Counted from the first letter of the stretch, positions 29,563 to 40,999 are shown. The stretch is 64,000 nt of DNA from Lysobacterales bacterium (GCA_014946745.1 JADCRD010000001.1:1240001-1304000); one strand, 5' to 3'. The notes: generated from the sequence alone by a model not told the origin. Made by a program: numbers and translations.

Positions 29563-31719
29563 TCAGAACCTCAGCTGCGCGCCGACCGTGATGCGGCGCA
29601 TCTCGCCCGGCGTGACCCAGGTGCGCAGCACTGAGCTGACGTAGTGCTCGCGATCGAACAGGTTGTCGACATCCAGCGAGAGGCTGAAGCGATCGCTGGG
29701 CTGCCAGTAGGCGACCAGCTTGGCGGTGCTGTAGGAGGGCAGGCGGAACAGGGCAAGGCCGCTGGCCGCTTCGGCGCGGGTGCGGGTCTCGCCGGCGCGC
29801 TCGCCGACATAGGTCACGCCGCCGCCCAGGCCGATGAGGCCGCGGCCGAGGCTGCGCTCATGCACCGCCAGCAGGCTGCCGTTGCGGCGCGGCACGTTGA
29901 TCAGGGCGCTGCCCACGTCGAGCACGTTGTCGCGGGTGACCTCGGCATCGAGCTGCACCCAGGCGGCGTTGAGTCGCCAGTGTTCGCCGATGCGGCCCGA
30001 AGCATCGAACTCGAGGCCGCGGCTGCGCACTTCGCCGGCGGCGATGGAGAAGCCAGCGTTGGCGGGGTCGCCGGTCAGCACATTGCGCTTGTCGATCTGG
30101 AAGGCGGTGAGCGTGGCGCCGAAGCCGCCGTCGCGATGCTCCCACTTGGCGCCGGCCTCCAGCGCGTGGCCTGATTCGGGATCGAAGGCGGCGCCGTTGA
30201 CGTCGCTGCCGGCATTCGGCCGGAACGACTGGCCGACGTTCGCGAACAGGGTGTAGCCCGCGCCGCCGAGCCAGGACAGGCCCAGGCGCGGCACCCATTC
30301 GGTCGGATCCTGTTCGCTGCGGCGGCCGTTGCGGCGGTTCTCGAAGTCCTGCTGGAAGCGCTCGCCGCGCACGGCGGCGACGACGCGCCAGCGCTCGCCG
30401 AAACTCATCGAATCCTGCAGGTAAAGCGCCGTGCTGCGCTGGCGTTCGAAGGTGTCGGTGTTCGCCAGCGGTGTTGGCCGCGGCTGACCATAGACCGGGT
30501 TGAACAGGTCGATGGCATAGGGCGCGGCTGCGCTCGGGTTGATGCGCAGCATCAGCTGGCTCAGCTCGAACTCGTAGCGCTCGACGCCGATCAGCAGCTC
30601 GTGTTCGACGGCGTCGCTCTGGAGGCGGCCAACGGCTTCGAGCTGCAGCGCGGTGTCGTCCGATTCGTAGTCGCGGAAGCGACGCTGGCGGCGCAGCGTG
30701 CGGCCATCGGCCTCGACCAGGGAGGGCTCGGTCGAGAAGCCTCGTAGCGTGCCGTCCTTCCGCGACAGCGCGCCGCGCAGGTTCCAGGCCTCGTTCATCG
30801 CGTGGTCGATGCTCAGCTGGTGTTGGGCGTTCTGCAGGCGCACGCGGCCGTCAGCGGGTTCGCCGTTGAAGCGCTCCACCGGCACGACGCCGAGCTGTCC
30901 ATTGATGGCCGGCACGCCGCGATCGAGCACGGCTTCATGGCGCAGCCACTGGCCCACATAGTTCAGTTCGGTATCGAGGCCGAGCTTCCAGGTGAACGCA
31001 GGGGCGAGCAGCCGACGCTGCTGGTTGACGACATCGCGGAAGCTGTCGCGGTCTTCCACCGCGGCATTGAGTCGCCAGGCGAAGCTCTCGCCCACGGGTG
31101 CCGTGCTGTCGAAAGCGGCCCGTCGGAAAGCGTGGCTGCCGCCATACAGTTCGATGGACGAGGCCGGCTGCCACAGCGGCCGCTTGCTGACCACGTTGAC
31201 CGTGCCGCCGGGCTCGCTGCTGCCGTACAGCGCCGAGGCTGGCCCCTTCAGAAACTCGAAGCGCTCGACGTCGGCGGTGTCGCGCGGGGCATTGAAGCCG
31301 CGGTTGGCCGAAAAGCCGTTCAGCAGCAGGGCGCTGCCGGTGTTCTCGTTGCCTGGCAGGCCGCGCAGCGCAAGGTTGTCCCACAGCCCGCCGAAGTTGT
31401 TCTGGCGCGAGACGCCGCCGACGTAGTCGACCGTATCGGAAAGGCGCAACGCACCGAGGTCGTCGATGGCCTGACGGGAGAGCACGCGCACCGACTGCGG
31501 CAGCTCGCGCAGCGGCAGGGCCGACTTCGCCCCGGCCGCGTCGTCCGCGTAGTAGGTGCCGGAGACGCTGCGCCCGACCACCTCGATGGCATCCAGCCGC
31601 TCGGCATCGCTGTCTTCGGACTGCGCAAAGGCGGGTTTGGGCGCTAGTGCGAGCAGCGCCACGGCGATGGCATGGGTCAGCGCGAGAGTCCGGAGCGTGC
31701 AGGGGGCGTGGGTGGGCAT
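29563..31719 (-). CDS. TonB-dependent siderophore-type receptor
   Basis: 718 residues with a signal peptide (about 1-33, ending PAFAQS). The plug has the family sequence LPQSVRVLSRQAIDD and GPASALYGSSEPGGTVNVVSKRP typical of FhuE/FpvA-type siderophore receptors. The barrel ends in aromatic Phe (VGAQLRF). The ATG at 31719 is 30 bases from a TATAGT sequence on the reverse strand (31749-31754) that could be a -10 box; no clear Fur box was seen. First gene of an operon with an ABC exporter, so the receptor and exporter are expressed together. Ligand unknown; a ferric or other metal chelate is likely. Confidence 0.92.
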   Translation of the reverse strand: MPTHAPCTLRTLALTHAIAVALLALAPKPAFAQSEDSDAERLDAIEVVGRSVSGTYYADDAAGAKSALPLRELPQSVRVLSRQAIDDLGALRLSDTVDYVGGVSRQNNFGGLWDNLALRGLPGNENTGSALLLNGFSANRGFNAPRDTADVERFEFLKGPASALYGSSEPGGTVNVVSKRPLWQPASSIELYGGSHAFRRAAFDSTAPVGESFAWRLNAAVEDRDSFRDVVNQQRRLLAPAFTWKLGLDTELNYVGQWLRHEAVLDRGVPAINGQLGVVPVERFNGEPADGRVRLQNAQHQLSIDHAMNEAWNLRGALSRKDGTLRGFSTEPSLVEADGRTLRRQRRFRDYESDDTALQLEAVGRLQSDAVEHELLIGVERYEFELSQLMLRINPSAAAPYAIDLFNPVYGQPRPTPLANTDTFERQRSTALYLQDSMSFGERWRVVAAVRGERFQQDFENRRNGRRSEQDPTEWVPRLGLSWLGGAGYTLFANVGQSFRPNAGSDVNGAAFDPESGHALEAGAKWEHRDGGFGATLTAFQIDKRNVLTGDPANAGFSIAAGEVRSRGLEFDASGRIGEHWRLNAAWVQLDAEVTRDNVLDVGSALINVPRRNGSLLAVHERSLGRGLIGLGGGVTYVGERAGETRTRAEAASGLALFRLPSYSTAKLVAYWQPSDRFSLSLDVDNLFDREHYVSSVLRTWVTPGEMRRITVGAQLRF

Positions 31720-32011
31720 GGCAGAAAGCGGCTTGGGCGAAGTGAAACACTATAACGTCCCGTGACGCGCCCGCGAAGTAGGCCGAAGGGCAGGGATGTG
31801 CTCCCCGCTTGGCAGCCGTCCAGCGCTTTCGAAGCGCGCTCGCAGGCTGTCTGTTGAAGCGCAGCCTGCGAGCTCGGCCATGGAGGGCCGAGTCGACACG
31901 GCAAGCGCGTAGGCGATGAATGTGTTGGCAGAAGGTGCGGGCCCGTGCTGGACCGCGGATTCGAAAAACTTCCGGGAAGGCAGCGTTTCGACAAGCCGCT
32001 TGAAGGGCACG

Positions 32012-33448
<1,437 letters not shown>

Positions 33449-33570
33449 GGACGGTCCTCGCTTCGGTGTGCGGCGAGTGTAAGGCCAGGGCGCGGCCGAC
33501 GTCGCTCGCAGCGCCCGTGCCTGCGCTATGGTTTGCGCCTGTCGATGCCTATGGCGCTGCCCACTCTGCC

Positions 33571-35022
33571 GTGCTGATCCTGCCCTTGCACCACCCGCTC
33601 GACGTTCGCCACCTGCCCTGGGCGACGTTCGGCCTGCTGCTGCTCAACCTGTTCGTGTTCATCGTGCTGCAGTCCGGCGACCCCGAGCGCGAGGCCTACG
33701 CCCGTCAGCGCTATGTCGAATCCGGCCTTGCGGCGCTCGAAGTCGAGGCTTGGCTGGCGTCCTCCAGCCAGAATCTGCCGGCGCGCATGCAGGCCCATGT
33801 GGAGATGCTGCGCGCAGCGCCAGAGCCCGTGCGCTCCAGTCAGCTCTCGGAGCTGATCGATCTCGATCCGGCCTTCCTGCGTGCCCTGCCGTCCACCGTG
33901 TCGGACCCAAGCGCCTGGCGCGCACTGCGCGACGCGCATGAGGCTGAACTTTCGCGCAGCTTCACCTGGCGCTACCAGATCCAGTCCGAGAGCCTCGATC
34001 CCGCGCGGCTGCTGGGCTCCGCTTTTCTCCACGGTGGCGTCGGACATCTCCTCGGCAACATGCTGTTCCTGCTGCTGATCGGCATGCTGGTCGAAGGGGC
34101 GATCGGCGCGCGTCTCATGGTGCTGCTGTACGGGCTCGGTGCGATCGGCTCCAGCCTCGCAGCGCTGGCATGGAACTGGGGTGAGCCCCATGCGGGGCTC
34201 GGGGCGTCCGGCGCCGTGGCGGCGCTCATGGGCGCGTACTGCTGGATCTGGGGCCTGCGGCCGGTGCGCTTCTTCTATTGGTTCTTCGTGGTGTTCGACT
34301 ACGTGCGCGCGCCGGCGCTGCTGCTGTTTCCTGTGTGGCTGGGCTGGGAAGTCTGGAATCTGCTGATGCATCCCGACGCCGGCATCGGCTTTGACGCGCA
34401 CGCCGGCGGGCTGTTGACCGGTGCCGCCTTCGGTCTCGCGGTGAGCCGACTGGGTGGGGTGCGTGAGGACTTCATCGAACTCAGCGACAGCAGCTCGCGC
34501 GAGCGCGCGAGTGCGCTGCTGGACGCGGCCGAGCAGCAGATCGGACGGCTCGATCTTGCCCAGGCCGAGGCCAGTCTGGATGCGCTGGCGGAAGAGGATG
34601 AAGCGCTTGCCGCTTCGCCGCGCGCGCGCATCGCCCGCTATCGCATTGCGCGCTTCGCAGCCCGACTGCCGCAGGCGGGTGCGATCCTGTCCGAGCTGCT
34701 GGTGCAGCCCGGGCTGGATCTCGGCAGCCATCTCGGCCTGTTGAAGGAGGCCGCCAGCGGCAGCCCACGGGTGGCTGCGGAGGCGTTCGCCGCAGGCTTC
34801 GAGCGCCAGCTGCAGGCCGGTCGCTTCGAGGCCCTGCATGCGCTGCTGCGCGATCTGCCGCTTGACCTGCACAGCGCGCTGCAGCCGCGCCTGTGGTTCA
34901 AGCTGGCCTTGGCCGAGCGCCAGGGCGGTGCCAGCGGCGATCCGGGCGGCACCTTGCGCGAGCTGATGAAGCGATTTCCACAGTCGCCCGAGGCCGCCAA
35001 GGCCCGTGTGTTGCTGGGCTAG
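33571..35022 (+). CDS. Rhomboid family intramembrane serine protease with C-terminal repeat domain
   Basis: 483 residues from the GTG at 33571 (MLILPLHHPLD), chosen because coding character and homology begin there; an ATG at 33466 is in frame but leaves only 18 bases to the divergent aldehyde dehydrogenase start. Six or seven helices include catalytic Ser213 in GLGASGAVAALMGAYCW and catalytic His277 in DAHAGGLLTGAAFG. A long insertion (about 40-140) follows the first helix. The C-terminal 200 residues are Ala/Leu-rich helices like TPR-type repeats, unusual in length for a rhomboid. Cleaves transmembrane helices; target unknown. Confidence 0.88.
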   Translation: MLILPLHHPLDVRHLPWATFGLLLLNLFVFIVLQSGDPEREAYARQRYVESGLAALEVEAWLASSSQNLPARMQAHVEMLRAAPEPVRSSQLSELIDLDPAFLRALPSTVSDPSAWRALRDAHEAELSRSFTWRYQIQSESLDPARLLGSAFLHGGVGHLLGNMLFLLLIGMLVEGAIGARLMVLLYGLGAIGSSLAALAWNWGEPHAGLGASGAVAALMGAYCWIWGLRPVRFFYWFFVVFDYVRAPALLLFPVWLGWEVWNLLMHPDAGIGFDAHAGGLLTGAAFGLAVSRLGGVREDFIELSDSSSRERASALLDAAEQQIGRLDLAQAEASLDALAEEDEALAASPRARIARYRIARFAARLPQAGAILSELLVQPGLDLGSHLGLLKEAASGSPRVAAEAFAAGFERQLQAGRFEALHALLRDLPLDLHSALQPRLWFKLALAERQGGASGDPGGTLRELMKRFPQSPEAAKARVLLG

Positions 35023-35175
35023 CGCGGGCCGCGTCCAAGGTGTGCGAGTCAGCGCGGACCGGGCCTTGGCGTGACCAGACATCGAGTTCCGCTAACCTCA
35101 GCGCATGAGCCGATTCTCCCTGTGCACCGCCGTAAATCCGCCACCGCCGCCGTACAGTACGGGCTCGCGAGACGC

Positions 35176-36069
35176 ATGACGCCCGGTATGCAGGGACGAC
35201 TGCTGCGCTGGCTGGCTCGCTGGGTCGCGCGCCGGACGCCGTTGCAGCGGCAGTCCCTGGCCCGCCTTCTGGCGCCGCTCGCGGCCAGGCTGGCGGCCAA
35301 GCGCGGGCGCATCGCCCGCTCCAACCTCGCCCTGTGTTTCCCCGAGCTGTCGGCCGAGGCGCGCGAGGCCCTGGCCCATCGCGCCCTGGTCACCAATCTC
35401 AAGGGCCTGCTGGATGCCTGCGTGGCCTGGTACGCCAACGATCTGCGCCTCGCCGATCTCTATGAGATCGAGGGTCTGGAGCACCTGCAGAGGGCCCTGG
35501 CGCAGGGGCGCGGCCTCATTCTGCTGGGGGCGCATTTCCACGGCAGCGAACTGCACATGCGAGCGATCCGCGAGCTCGCGGGCGTGCCGGTACGGCCGAT
35601 CGTGCGAGCCTTTCGCGATGGCGGCGTGGACGCAGAGATCAACGCGCGTCGCCGCCAGCACCTGGGCGGCGTGCTCGCGCGCAGCGATATGCACGGTTTC
35701 TGCGCGGCCGTGCGCCGCGGCGACGCGGTGGTCTACACGCCCGATGTCAACGTGCGGGTTCGCAACACGTTCGCGCCCTTCTTCGGGGTGCAGGCATCGA
35801 CCCTGGATTCGATGCCCACTCTGCTGCGCCGCGCCGGCGGCGCCATCGTACCGACCTGGGCCCGGCCGCTGCCGGACGGGCGCTATGCGCTGCGCTTCGA
35901 AGCCCCGCTGCCGGAGTTTCCCGGGCGCGACGGTGTGGCTGCGGCCGAGCGCTACAACGCCTGGGTCGAGGCGCGGGTGCGTGAGGCGCCGGAGGCTTAC
36001 GACTGGGGCGTCAAGCGCTTCAAGACGCGGCCACCGGGTGAGCCGGACCTCTACGCCCGGGGGCGCTGA
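35176..36069 (+). CDS. LpxL/HtrB-like lipid A acyltransferase
   Basis: 297 residues from the ATG at 35176; an upstream in-frame ATG at 35071 adds residues without coding character. Contains the acyltransferase signature HX4E, His120 to Glu125 in GAHFHGSE. RxNLxxCFPELS near residue 48 and YTPDVNVRVRNTFAPFFG are typical of LpxL/HtrB. Transfers a secondary acyl chain from acyl-ACP to lipid A at the inner membrane. The usual N-terminal helix is weak here, so a peripheral form is possible. 154 bases after the rhomboid gene. Confidence 0.88.
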   Translation: MTPGMQGRLLRWLARWVARRTPLQRQSLARLLAPLAARLAAKRGRIARSNLALCFPELSAEAREALAHRALVTNLKGLLDACVAWYANDLRLADLYEIEGLEHLQRALAQGRGLILLGAHFHGSELHMRAIRELAGVPVRPIVRAFRDGGVDAEINARRRQHLGGVLARSDMHGFCAAVRRGDAVVYTPDVNVRVRNTFAPFFGVQASTLDSMPTLLRRAGGAIVPTWARPLPDGRYALRFEAPLPEFPGRDGVAAAERYNAWVEARVREAPEAYDWGVKRFKTRPPGEPDLYARGR

Positions 36070-36193
36070 GTGCGGGGCGGACGGGCACAAGATGTCTGCT
36101 CGCACCCGCGCGGAGCATGGGCATGCCCCGCGGCCTGCGGTTCTGCCGCTACGCATCGCGCAAGCGTCGCCTGTGGCGCGGCGCTCGCCTGCA

Positions 36194-37435
36194 TCAGCCC
36201 AGCGCGGCTGCCAGCTGCGCGCGGCGCTCCTCGTTCTTGGTCTGGCCGTGGACGAACGTCAGCAGCTGCTGCGCCAGGTCGTCGCGGCCATAGCGTTCGC
36301 GCAGCGCGCGCGCCGCGCGCAGGGCGGCCTCGGTGCCGACCGCTTCGCGAGCGTGGCTGCGCGCCGTGCCGATCAGGATGTCGGCGGCGAGCTTGTGTTG
36401 GCTCAGCTGCTCGGCGCGCTCGGCCAAGCGCAGGCCGTCCGCGCCTTCCATGGGCGCGAAGGCGGAGTCTGCGTCCAGGCACTCGCGGGCCAGCGCCAAC
36501 GCTTTGCGGTCCTGCTTCTCGACCATCAGCAGATACAGATACTGCCGAGCATGGCGGGCCAGCTCCGCAGCGTCGCCCTCGGCGCGCAGCAGCCGCCGAT
36601 ACAGCTCATGAGCTTCGAGGCTGAGCGCGCGCTCGCGCATCTCCTCGCGCAGCACGGCGAGCGCTCCGGCGCTGTCACCCTCGCGCACGCGGGCGCTGGC
36701 CGCGGCGACCAGCTCGGACTCGCGATTGCGCGGCACCTCGGCGGCGTGGACGTGACCGTCGGGCTCGAAACCCAGACGCTCGTGGTACTGGTAGATCAGG
36801 TAGCCCATCAGGTGGAAGGTGCCGAACAGGCCCCACAGAAACAGCGCCTGTGCCAGCACCGTGGCGACGATGCCCGGCAGCCAGGCGTCGAGCCAGTCGG
36901 CGGCATTCGCCGCGCTGGCCTGGAACACCAGCAGCAGCAGCCAAAGCAGCCCATAGGGCAAGCCGATGCGGCCGATCAAGGCGAACCAGGTGCTGGGATT
37001 GAGTGCGTTGGCCAGGCTTTCGTCCATCGCCAGCGCCATCGTGGCCGCGGGCTGGGCGAAGGTGATCACGATCAGTCCGAGCCCGGCGCCGACTGCACCG
37101 AAGGCGTAGGCAAGCGGCAGCAGCATGAGCAGCATCAGGATGTTCAGCGCGACAAACTTGAACACCACCGAGTCGGGCGACTCGAGCACGCCGACCTGCG
37201 ATTCCATGCGGCCGTGGGCGGTGTCGCGCAGCACGCTGAAGGCGTACTTGTAGGCCCACAGCAGCAGGAACAGGTTGATGAAGAAGCCCAGCACCGGCAG
37301 CCCGGTCAACAGCTCCGCTGCGCTCAACAGCAGCAGGGTGAATAGCGCATCGCCGCGAAAGGGATAGGTGCTGATCGAGCGCAGGTTCAACCAGAAAGGG
37401 GGAATCGAAGACGAACGGGGCGAAGGACGGGACAT
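36194..37435 (-). CDS. Integral membrane protein with C-terminal helical repeats
   Basis: 413 residues, not confidently assigned. The first 215 residues hold about five helices in two pairs (LFTLLLLSAAELLTGLPVLG; LNILMLLMLLPLAYAFGAVG; LPYGLLWLLLLVFQA). That resembles DUF4013-like proteins. The C-terminal 170 residues are soluble and helical, with TPR-like segments (AVLREEMRERALSLEAHELY). No catalytic motif is visible. It is separated by 139 bases from the following Lnt gene on the same strand, so the two may be co-transcribed. Function unknown. Confidence 0.7.
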   Translation of the reverse strand: MSRPSPRSSSIPPFWLNLRSISTYPFRGDALFTLLLLSAAELLTGLPVLGFFINLFLLLWAYKYAFSVLRDTAHGRMESQVGVLESPDSVVFKFVALNILMLLMLLPLAYAFGAVGAGLGLIVITFAQPAATMALAMDESLANALNPSTWFALIGRIGLPYGLLWLLLLVFQASAANAADWLDAWLPGIVATVLAQALFLWGLFGTFHLMGYLIYQYHERLGFEPDGHVHAAEVPRNRESELVAAASARVREGDSAGALAVLREEMRERALSLEAHELYRRLLRAEGDAAELARHARQYLYLLMVEKQDRKALALARECLDADSAFAPMEGADGLRLAERAEQLSQHKLAADILIGTARSHAREAVGTEAALRAARALRERYGRDDLAQQLLTFVHGQTKNEERRAQLAAALG

Positions 37436-37574
37436 GCAGGGTTCCGAAGGGTGGCGGAAGTCGAGCGCGCGGCACCTTCATGATGCGCAAGGCACACCGG
37501 GGATGCGAGCACAGGGCGCAGACGCGGCCGAGATCGCGGCGTGACGCCGGCCGGAGCCTCCAGGTCGCTCGCGC

Positions 37575-40205
37575 TCAGAGCACGCGCAGCAGCAGCCACA
37601 TCGGCACGCCCAGGTAGTGGATCGCGCGCAGGCTCCATTCGATCGCTTGGCGCAGCGGCCACGCGTCGGGGCCGGTCGCGAGCTGCGCGGCAGGTGCAGG
37701 TTTCGGCGCCGCGAGGCGCTGGATCGCCAGCGCCGCCAGCGCCGCGACCTCGACGAGTGCGCGCAGTGCTGCTGCGCACAGGCTCAGCCCCAGCACCCAC
37801 GAGGCCCACCACAGCAGCAGCGCCTTGAACCACGCGCTGAAACCGAACGTGAGCCATTCGCCGAAAGGCCCGCCGAAGGCGATCACCTGGTGCAGATGAA
37901 AGGCCACCAGCGCGGGCAGCAGAGGGAACAGGCCCAGCTTGAGCCAGGACGCATCGAGCCAGCGATGTCGGCTGCGCAGGCGCTGTTCGGCCCAGTGCTG
38001 AAGCAGGTTTGGTGTGCTGTGGTCCACGGCCGTGGAGGGCGCGCCCGCCTGCAGCAGCGCTGCGATGAAGTCGTGGGACGAGGGCAGGGCGAGGTCGAGA
38101 CGCTCTCCGGCCTGCGTGCGCAGCTGCAGCCCGGGCGAGGGCAGGGGCAGTCGCCACGTCTCCGCTGCGGCCAGCGCGCTCAGCGGAACTTCGATGCGAC
38201 GCGCTTCGGATTCGATGCGCAGCAGGCCCTCGCGCAGGAAGGCGCGAGCCGCGAACGCACGCTGCAGGGCCCAGAGCGCGACGATGGGCGCGAGCACGGC
38301 AAACCCGAAGTGCTGCAGTGGCCGCAGCGAACCCACCTGCAGCCCGTCGATCGTGAGCATCCGAACGCCCATCCAGACGAGGCCAAGCGCGAGGAGACCC
38401 TGTGCCCACCCGATCGAGGCGCGGGCAAAGCGGCTCAGCAGCAGGACCGGCAGGCCATCGCCCGCGAGCAGGTCTGCGATCGGAGCGCGGCGCGCGCGCG
38501 GCCAGCGCGTCGCCAGCGTTCGCCACAGCGCATGCACCGCCAGCAGCGCAAGCAACAGCAGAGCCGCGCGACCGACCCAGTCGCCGAGCCGCAGCATCAG
38601 CGTCGGCGGCGGATCGTGCGCAGCGATCTCGCCCACCAGCACGGCCGCTTCGCCCATCGCCGTGCGCGCCACGATCTCGCCGCGCGCATCGATCACCGCG
38701 CTGATGCCATTGGTGGTGACGCGCAGCTGCGGCAGGCGGGTTTCGATGCTGCGGAAGCTGGCCACCGCCAGATGCAGCTCGGCGCCCTGTGGCCACTGCG
38801 TGAACCAGGCGTCGTTCGACAGCCCGAGGATGGCCTGCGCGCCGAGCCGCGCGCCGTCGATGCTGAGCTGCGGATGCACGGCGTCGAGGCAGATCAGCGG
38901 CAGCACGTTGACCTCGCGGCCGTCGGCGGCGCGCAGTGGCATCACGCGCGGGCCGTGGCCGGGCTGCCAGGTGCCGGCCCAGGGCAGGGCGCGACGCAGG
39001 GCAGCGCCGTCGAGCCAGCCCGGCACGTACTCGGTGAGCGGAAACGGATGCGTCTTGCGGTAGTAGCCCAGCAGGCCGCGCTCCGGGTCGAGAAAGGCGG
39101 CGGCGTTGTACTCGCCGGCGCCGTCGACGTCGTAGGTGCCGAACACCAGCGGCACCCGGCGGCTGCGCGCGTAGGCCTCGATCTCGCGGTCCAGCTCCGC
39201 GCCGTCGGCGCTTCGCGGATGCCCGAAGGGCGTGGGGTAGACCGTCTCCGACCACAGCAGGGCATCGGCCCGCTGCTCGGCGATGGCCCGGTCCGACAGC
39301 GCGTAGTGGGTGTCCAGCACCTTGCGCACGACCGCATAAGCGCCGATCTCGCGGCGCAGATCCTCGTAGTGGGTGATGTTCGACTGCACCATCGCGACCC
39401 GCAGCCGCGCTGCGTCTGCCGGGGGATCGAACCCAGCGTCCGACGTGCGCCAGAGGCCGTACAGCGCCAGCGAAAGCGGCAGTGCGAGCGCGAGACCCAG
39501 CGGTTTCAGCCAGTGCTTCGCGGGCTGCGAGGCACGTGCGCGGCGCAGCGCCTCGATGACGGCCGCGTTGACCAGCAGCAGCAGGAAGCTGAGCCCCGCG
39601 GCACCCCACAGGTCCGCCGACTGCCGCAGCAGCGACGCGGGCTGCAGGCCATGACCCAGGGTGTCGCCCAGCAGCTTGGGCAGCAGGGCCTCACTCGCGA
39701 CCCAGGCGGAGGCCGCCGCGAGGACGGCCACCATCGGACCGTAACGGCGGGCAACAAGATGTCCCGTCAAGGCATAGGCCACACACTGCGGCTGCAGCAG
39801 CGGCCCGCACAGCGCCAGCACCGTCAACGCCAGCGGCAGCGGCCAGCCCGTGTAGCTGGCGACCGCGGGCGCGAACCAGTGCAGGGCGGCGAGCACGTAG
39901 CCGACCGACATCGCCGCCCCCAGCAGCAGCGCGTGGCCGACATTCGATGCGCGCTGCAGCGCCCACAGCCAGGGCACCAGCAGCACGAAGCCCAAGGGCC
40001 AGGCGAGACCGCCCCGCGCATACAGGCCCAGCAGCAGCGCGCTCAGGGCGATGGCCGCCAGCAGTGACGCGGCGGTTCTCGCTCGCGATCCGGGGCTCAG
40101 CACAGCGTGCGCACCGCGGCGCTCTGCCCGTCGCGTCGCTGCGTTCGCGTGCCGGCGCGCGCTGGCGTGAGCCGCAGCTTTCGGCGCCGCTGCCGCCAGA
40201 GGCAC
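37575..40205 (-). CDS. lnt: Apolipoprotein N-acyltransferase with extra C-terminal domain
   Basis: Adds the third acyl chain to lipoproteins at the inner membrane. Residues 1-570 are a normal Lnt: helices from about 45, then the nitrilase-like domain with catalytic Glu320 (LLWSETVYP), Lys384 (YYRKTHPFPLTEYVPGW) and Cys439 (LPLICLDAV). Residues 571-876 are an unusual extension: three or four more helices around a segment with a PH-like or soluble pattern (RIESEARRIEVPLSALAAAE). The E. coli protein has 512 residues. The GTG at 40205 is the annotated start; a GTG near 40103 would also serve. Whether the extension is fused by a lost stop cannot be decided. Confidence 0.88.
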   Translation of the reverse strand: MPLAAAAPKAAAHASARRHANAATRRAERRGAHAVLSPGSRARTAASLLAAIALSALLLGLYARGGLAWPLGFVLLVPWLWALQRASNVGHALLLGAAMSVGYVLAALHWFAPAVASYTGWPLPLALTVLALCGPLLQPQCVAYALTGHLVARRYGPMVAVLAAASAWVASEALLPKLLGDTLGHGLQPASLLRQSADLWGAAGLSFLLLLVNAAVIEALRRARASQPAKHWLKPLGLALALPLSLALYGLWRTSDAGFDPPADAARLRVAMVQSNITHYEDLRREIGAYAVVRKVLDTHYALSDRAIAEQRADALLWSETVYPTPFGHPRSADGAELDREIEAYARSRRVPLVFGTYDVDGAGEYNAAAFLDPERGLLGYYRKTHPFPLTEYVPGWLDGAALRRALPWAGTWQPGHGPRVMPLRAADGREVNVLPLICLDAVHPQLSIDGARLGAQAILGLSNDAWFTQWPQGAELHLAVASFRSIETRLPQLRVTTNGISAVIDARGEIVARTAMGEAAVLVGEIAAHDPPPTLMLRLGDWVGRAALLLLALLAVHALWRTLATRWPRARRAPIADLLAGDGLPVLLLSRFARASIGWAQGLLALGLVWMGVRMLTIDGLQVGSLRPLQHFGFAVLAPIVALWALQRAFAARAFLREGLLRIESEARRIEVPLSALAAAETWRLPLPSPGLQLRTQAGERLDLALPSSHDFIAALLQAGAPSTAVDHSTPNLLQHWAEQRLRSRHRWLDASWLKLGLFPLLPALVAFHLHQVIAFGGPFGEWLTFGFSAWFKALLLWWASWVLGLSLCAAALRALVEVAALAALAIQRLAAPKPAPAAQLATGPDAWPLRQAIEWSLRAIHYLGVPMWLLLRVL

Positions 40206-40253
40206 AGCGAGAACGTTCGCCGCTGCGCGCGGCGTTCAGGGCCGGTCACGCGC

Positions 40254-40973
40254 TCAACCCTGGGGCGGTTGGGGCAAGGGCAGGGGATGGATCGGCATGC
40301 CGGGCGGGGCCATCTCCGGCGGCACCAGACGATCACCCGGCAGCGGTCGGCCGTTGCCATCCCGCCAGTCATGGTCGGGCGAGAACATCAGCACCGGCGG
40401 CAGCATCTCGCCGGCATCGGTGACCTGGTAGTGGCGCACATAGCCCGGCGGCAGCACGAAGTCATCGGGCACCACGATGCCCGGCATCAGCGGCACCGTG
40501 CCCGGCGGGTTGAAGGCCCCCAGACCTTCGCGGATGCCGGCCTCGTGCAGCGCGCGGATCACTTCGGCGCCGGTGGGCTCGGGGTCACCCGGGCGGATAT
40601 AGGCGGCGAGGTCATTCGGATCGAGGCTGGGCAGAACGGTGTCGTCGACGGGCGCCAGCGGCGCCGGGGCGTGGACGCGCGGCGCAGCGGCAGGCTCGGC
40701 GGCGGCAGGCGTCGCAACAGGCATCGCCGCGTCAGGTGTGGCAGGGGCATGCAGCACCTGTGGGGCTGCGGATGTGTCGCCGGCGGAGATCTCTGCCGTC
40801 TGTCGCGTGGCGTCGAGCAGCAGCCACAGCGGCCCCGCGGCGATCGCCGCAACGGCCAGCAGCAGCCACCCGAGCTGCCTGCGCTTGGCGCGGGCATCGC
40901 GGGCGACAGACACGCGCAGCCCGCCCCTTGAGGCGGGCTGCGGTGTGCTCGACGGCGGCTGCGGAGACGGCAT
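40254..40973 (-). CDS. Single-helix membrane protein, proline-rich
   Basis: 239 residues, family not recognised. Basic N-terminus, then a helix at about 34-52 (LGWLLLAVAAIAAGPLWLLL), then a long Ala/Pro-rich segment, and a C-terminal domain with GAFNPPGTVPLMPGIVVPDDF and the closing PPGMPIHPLPLPQPPQG. Topology (N-in) suggests a periplasmic C-terminus. It precedes the Lnt gene by 48 bases on the same strand, probably one operon. No function inferred. Confidence 0.72.
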   Translation of the reverse strand: MPSPQPPSSTPQPASRGGLRVSVARDARAKRRQLGWLLLAVAAIAAGPLWLLLDATRQTAEISAGDTSAAPQVLHAPATPDAAMPVATPAAAEPAAAPRVHAPAPLAPVDDTVLPSLDPNDLAAYIRPGDPEPTGAEVIRALHEAGIREGLGAFNPPGTVPLMPGIVVPDDFVLPPGYVRHYQVTDAGEMLPPVLMFSPDHDWRDGNGRPLPGDRLVPPEMAPPGMPIHPLPLPQPPQG

Positions 40974-40999
40974 GGGCCTTGGGTTAACTCGGCCGCGCC

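Noticed and set aside
37617-40067. 816-codon open frame on the plus strand
   Set aside because: Antisense to lnt. Its translation is rich in Arg, Gln and Pro without domain pattern, as expected of shadow frames in high-GC DNA.
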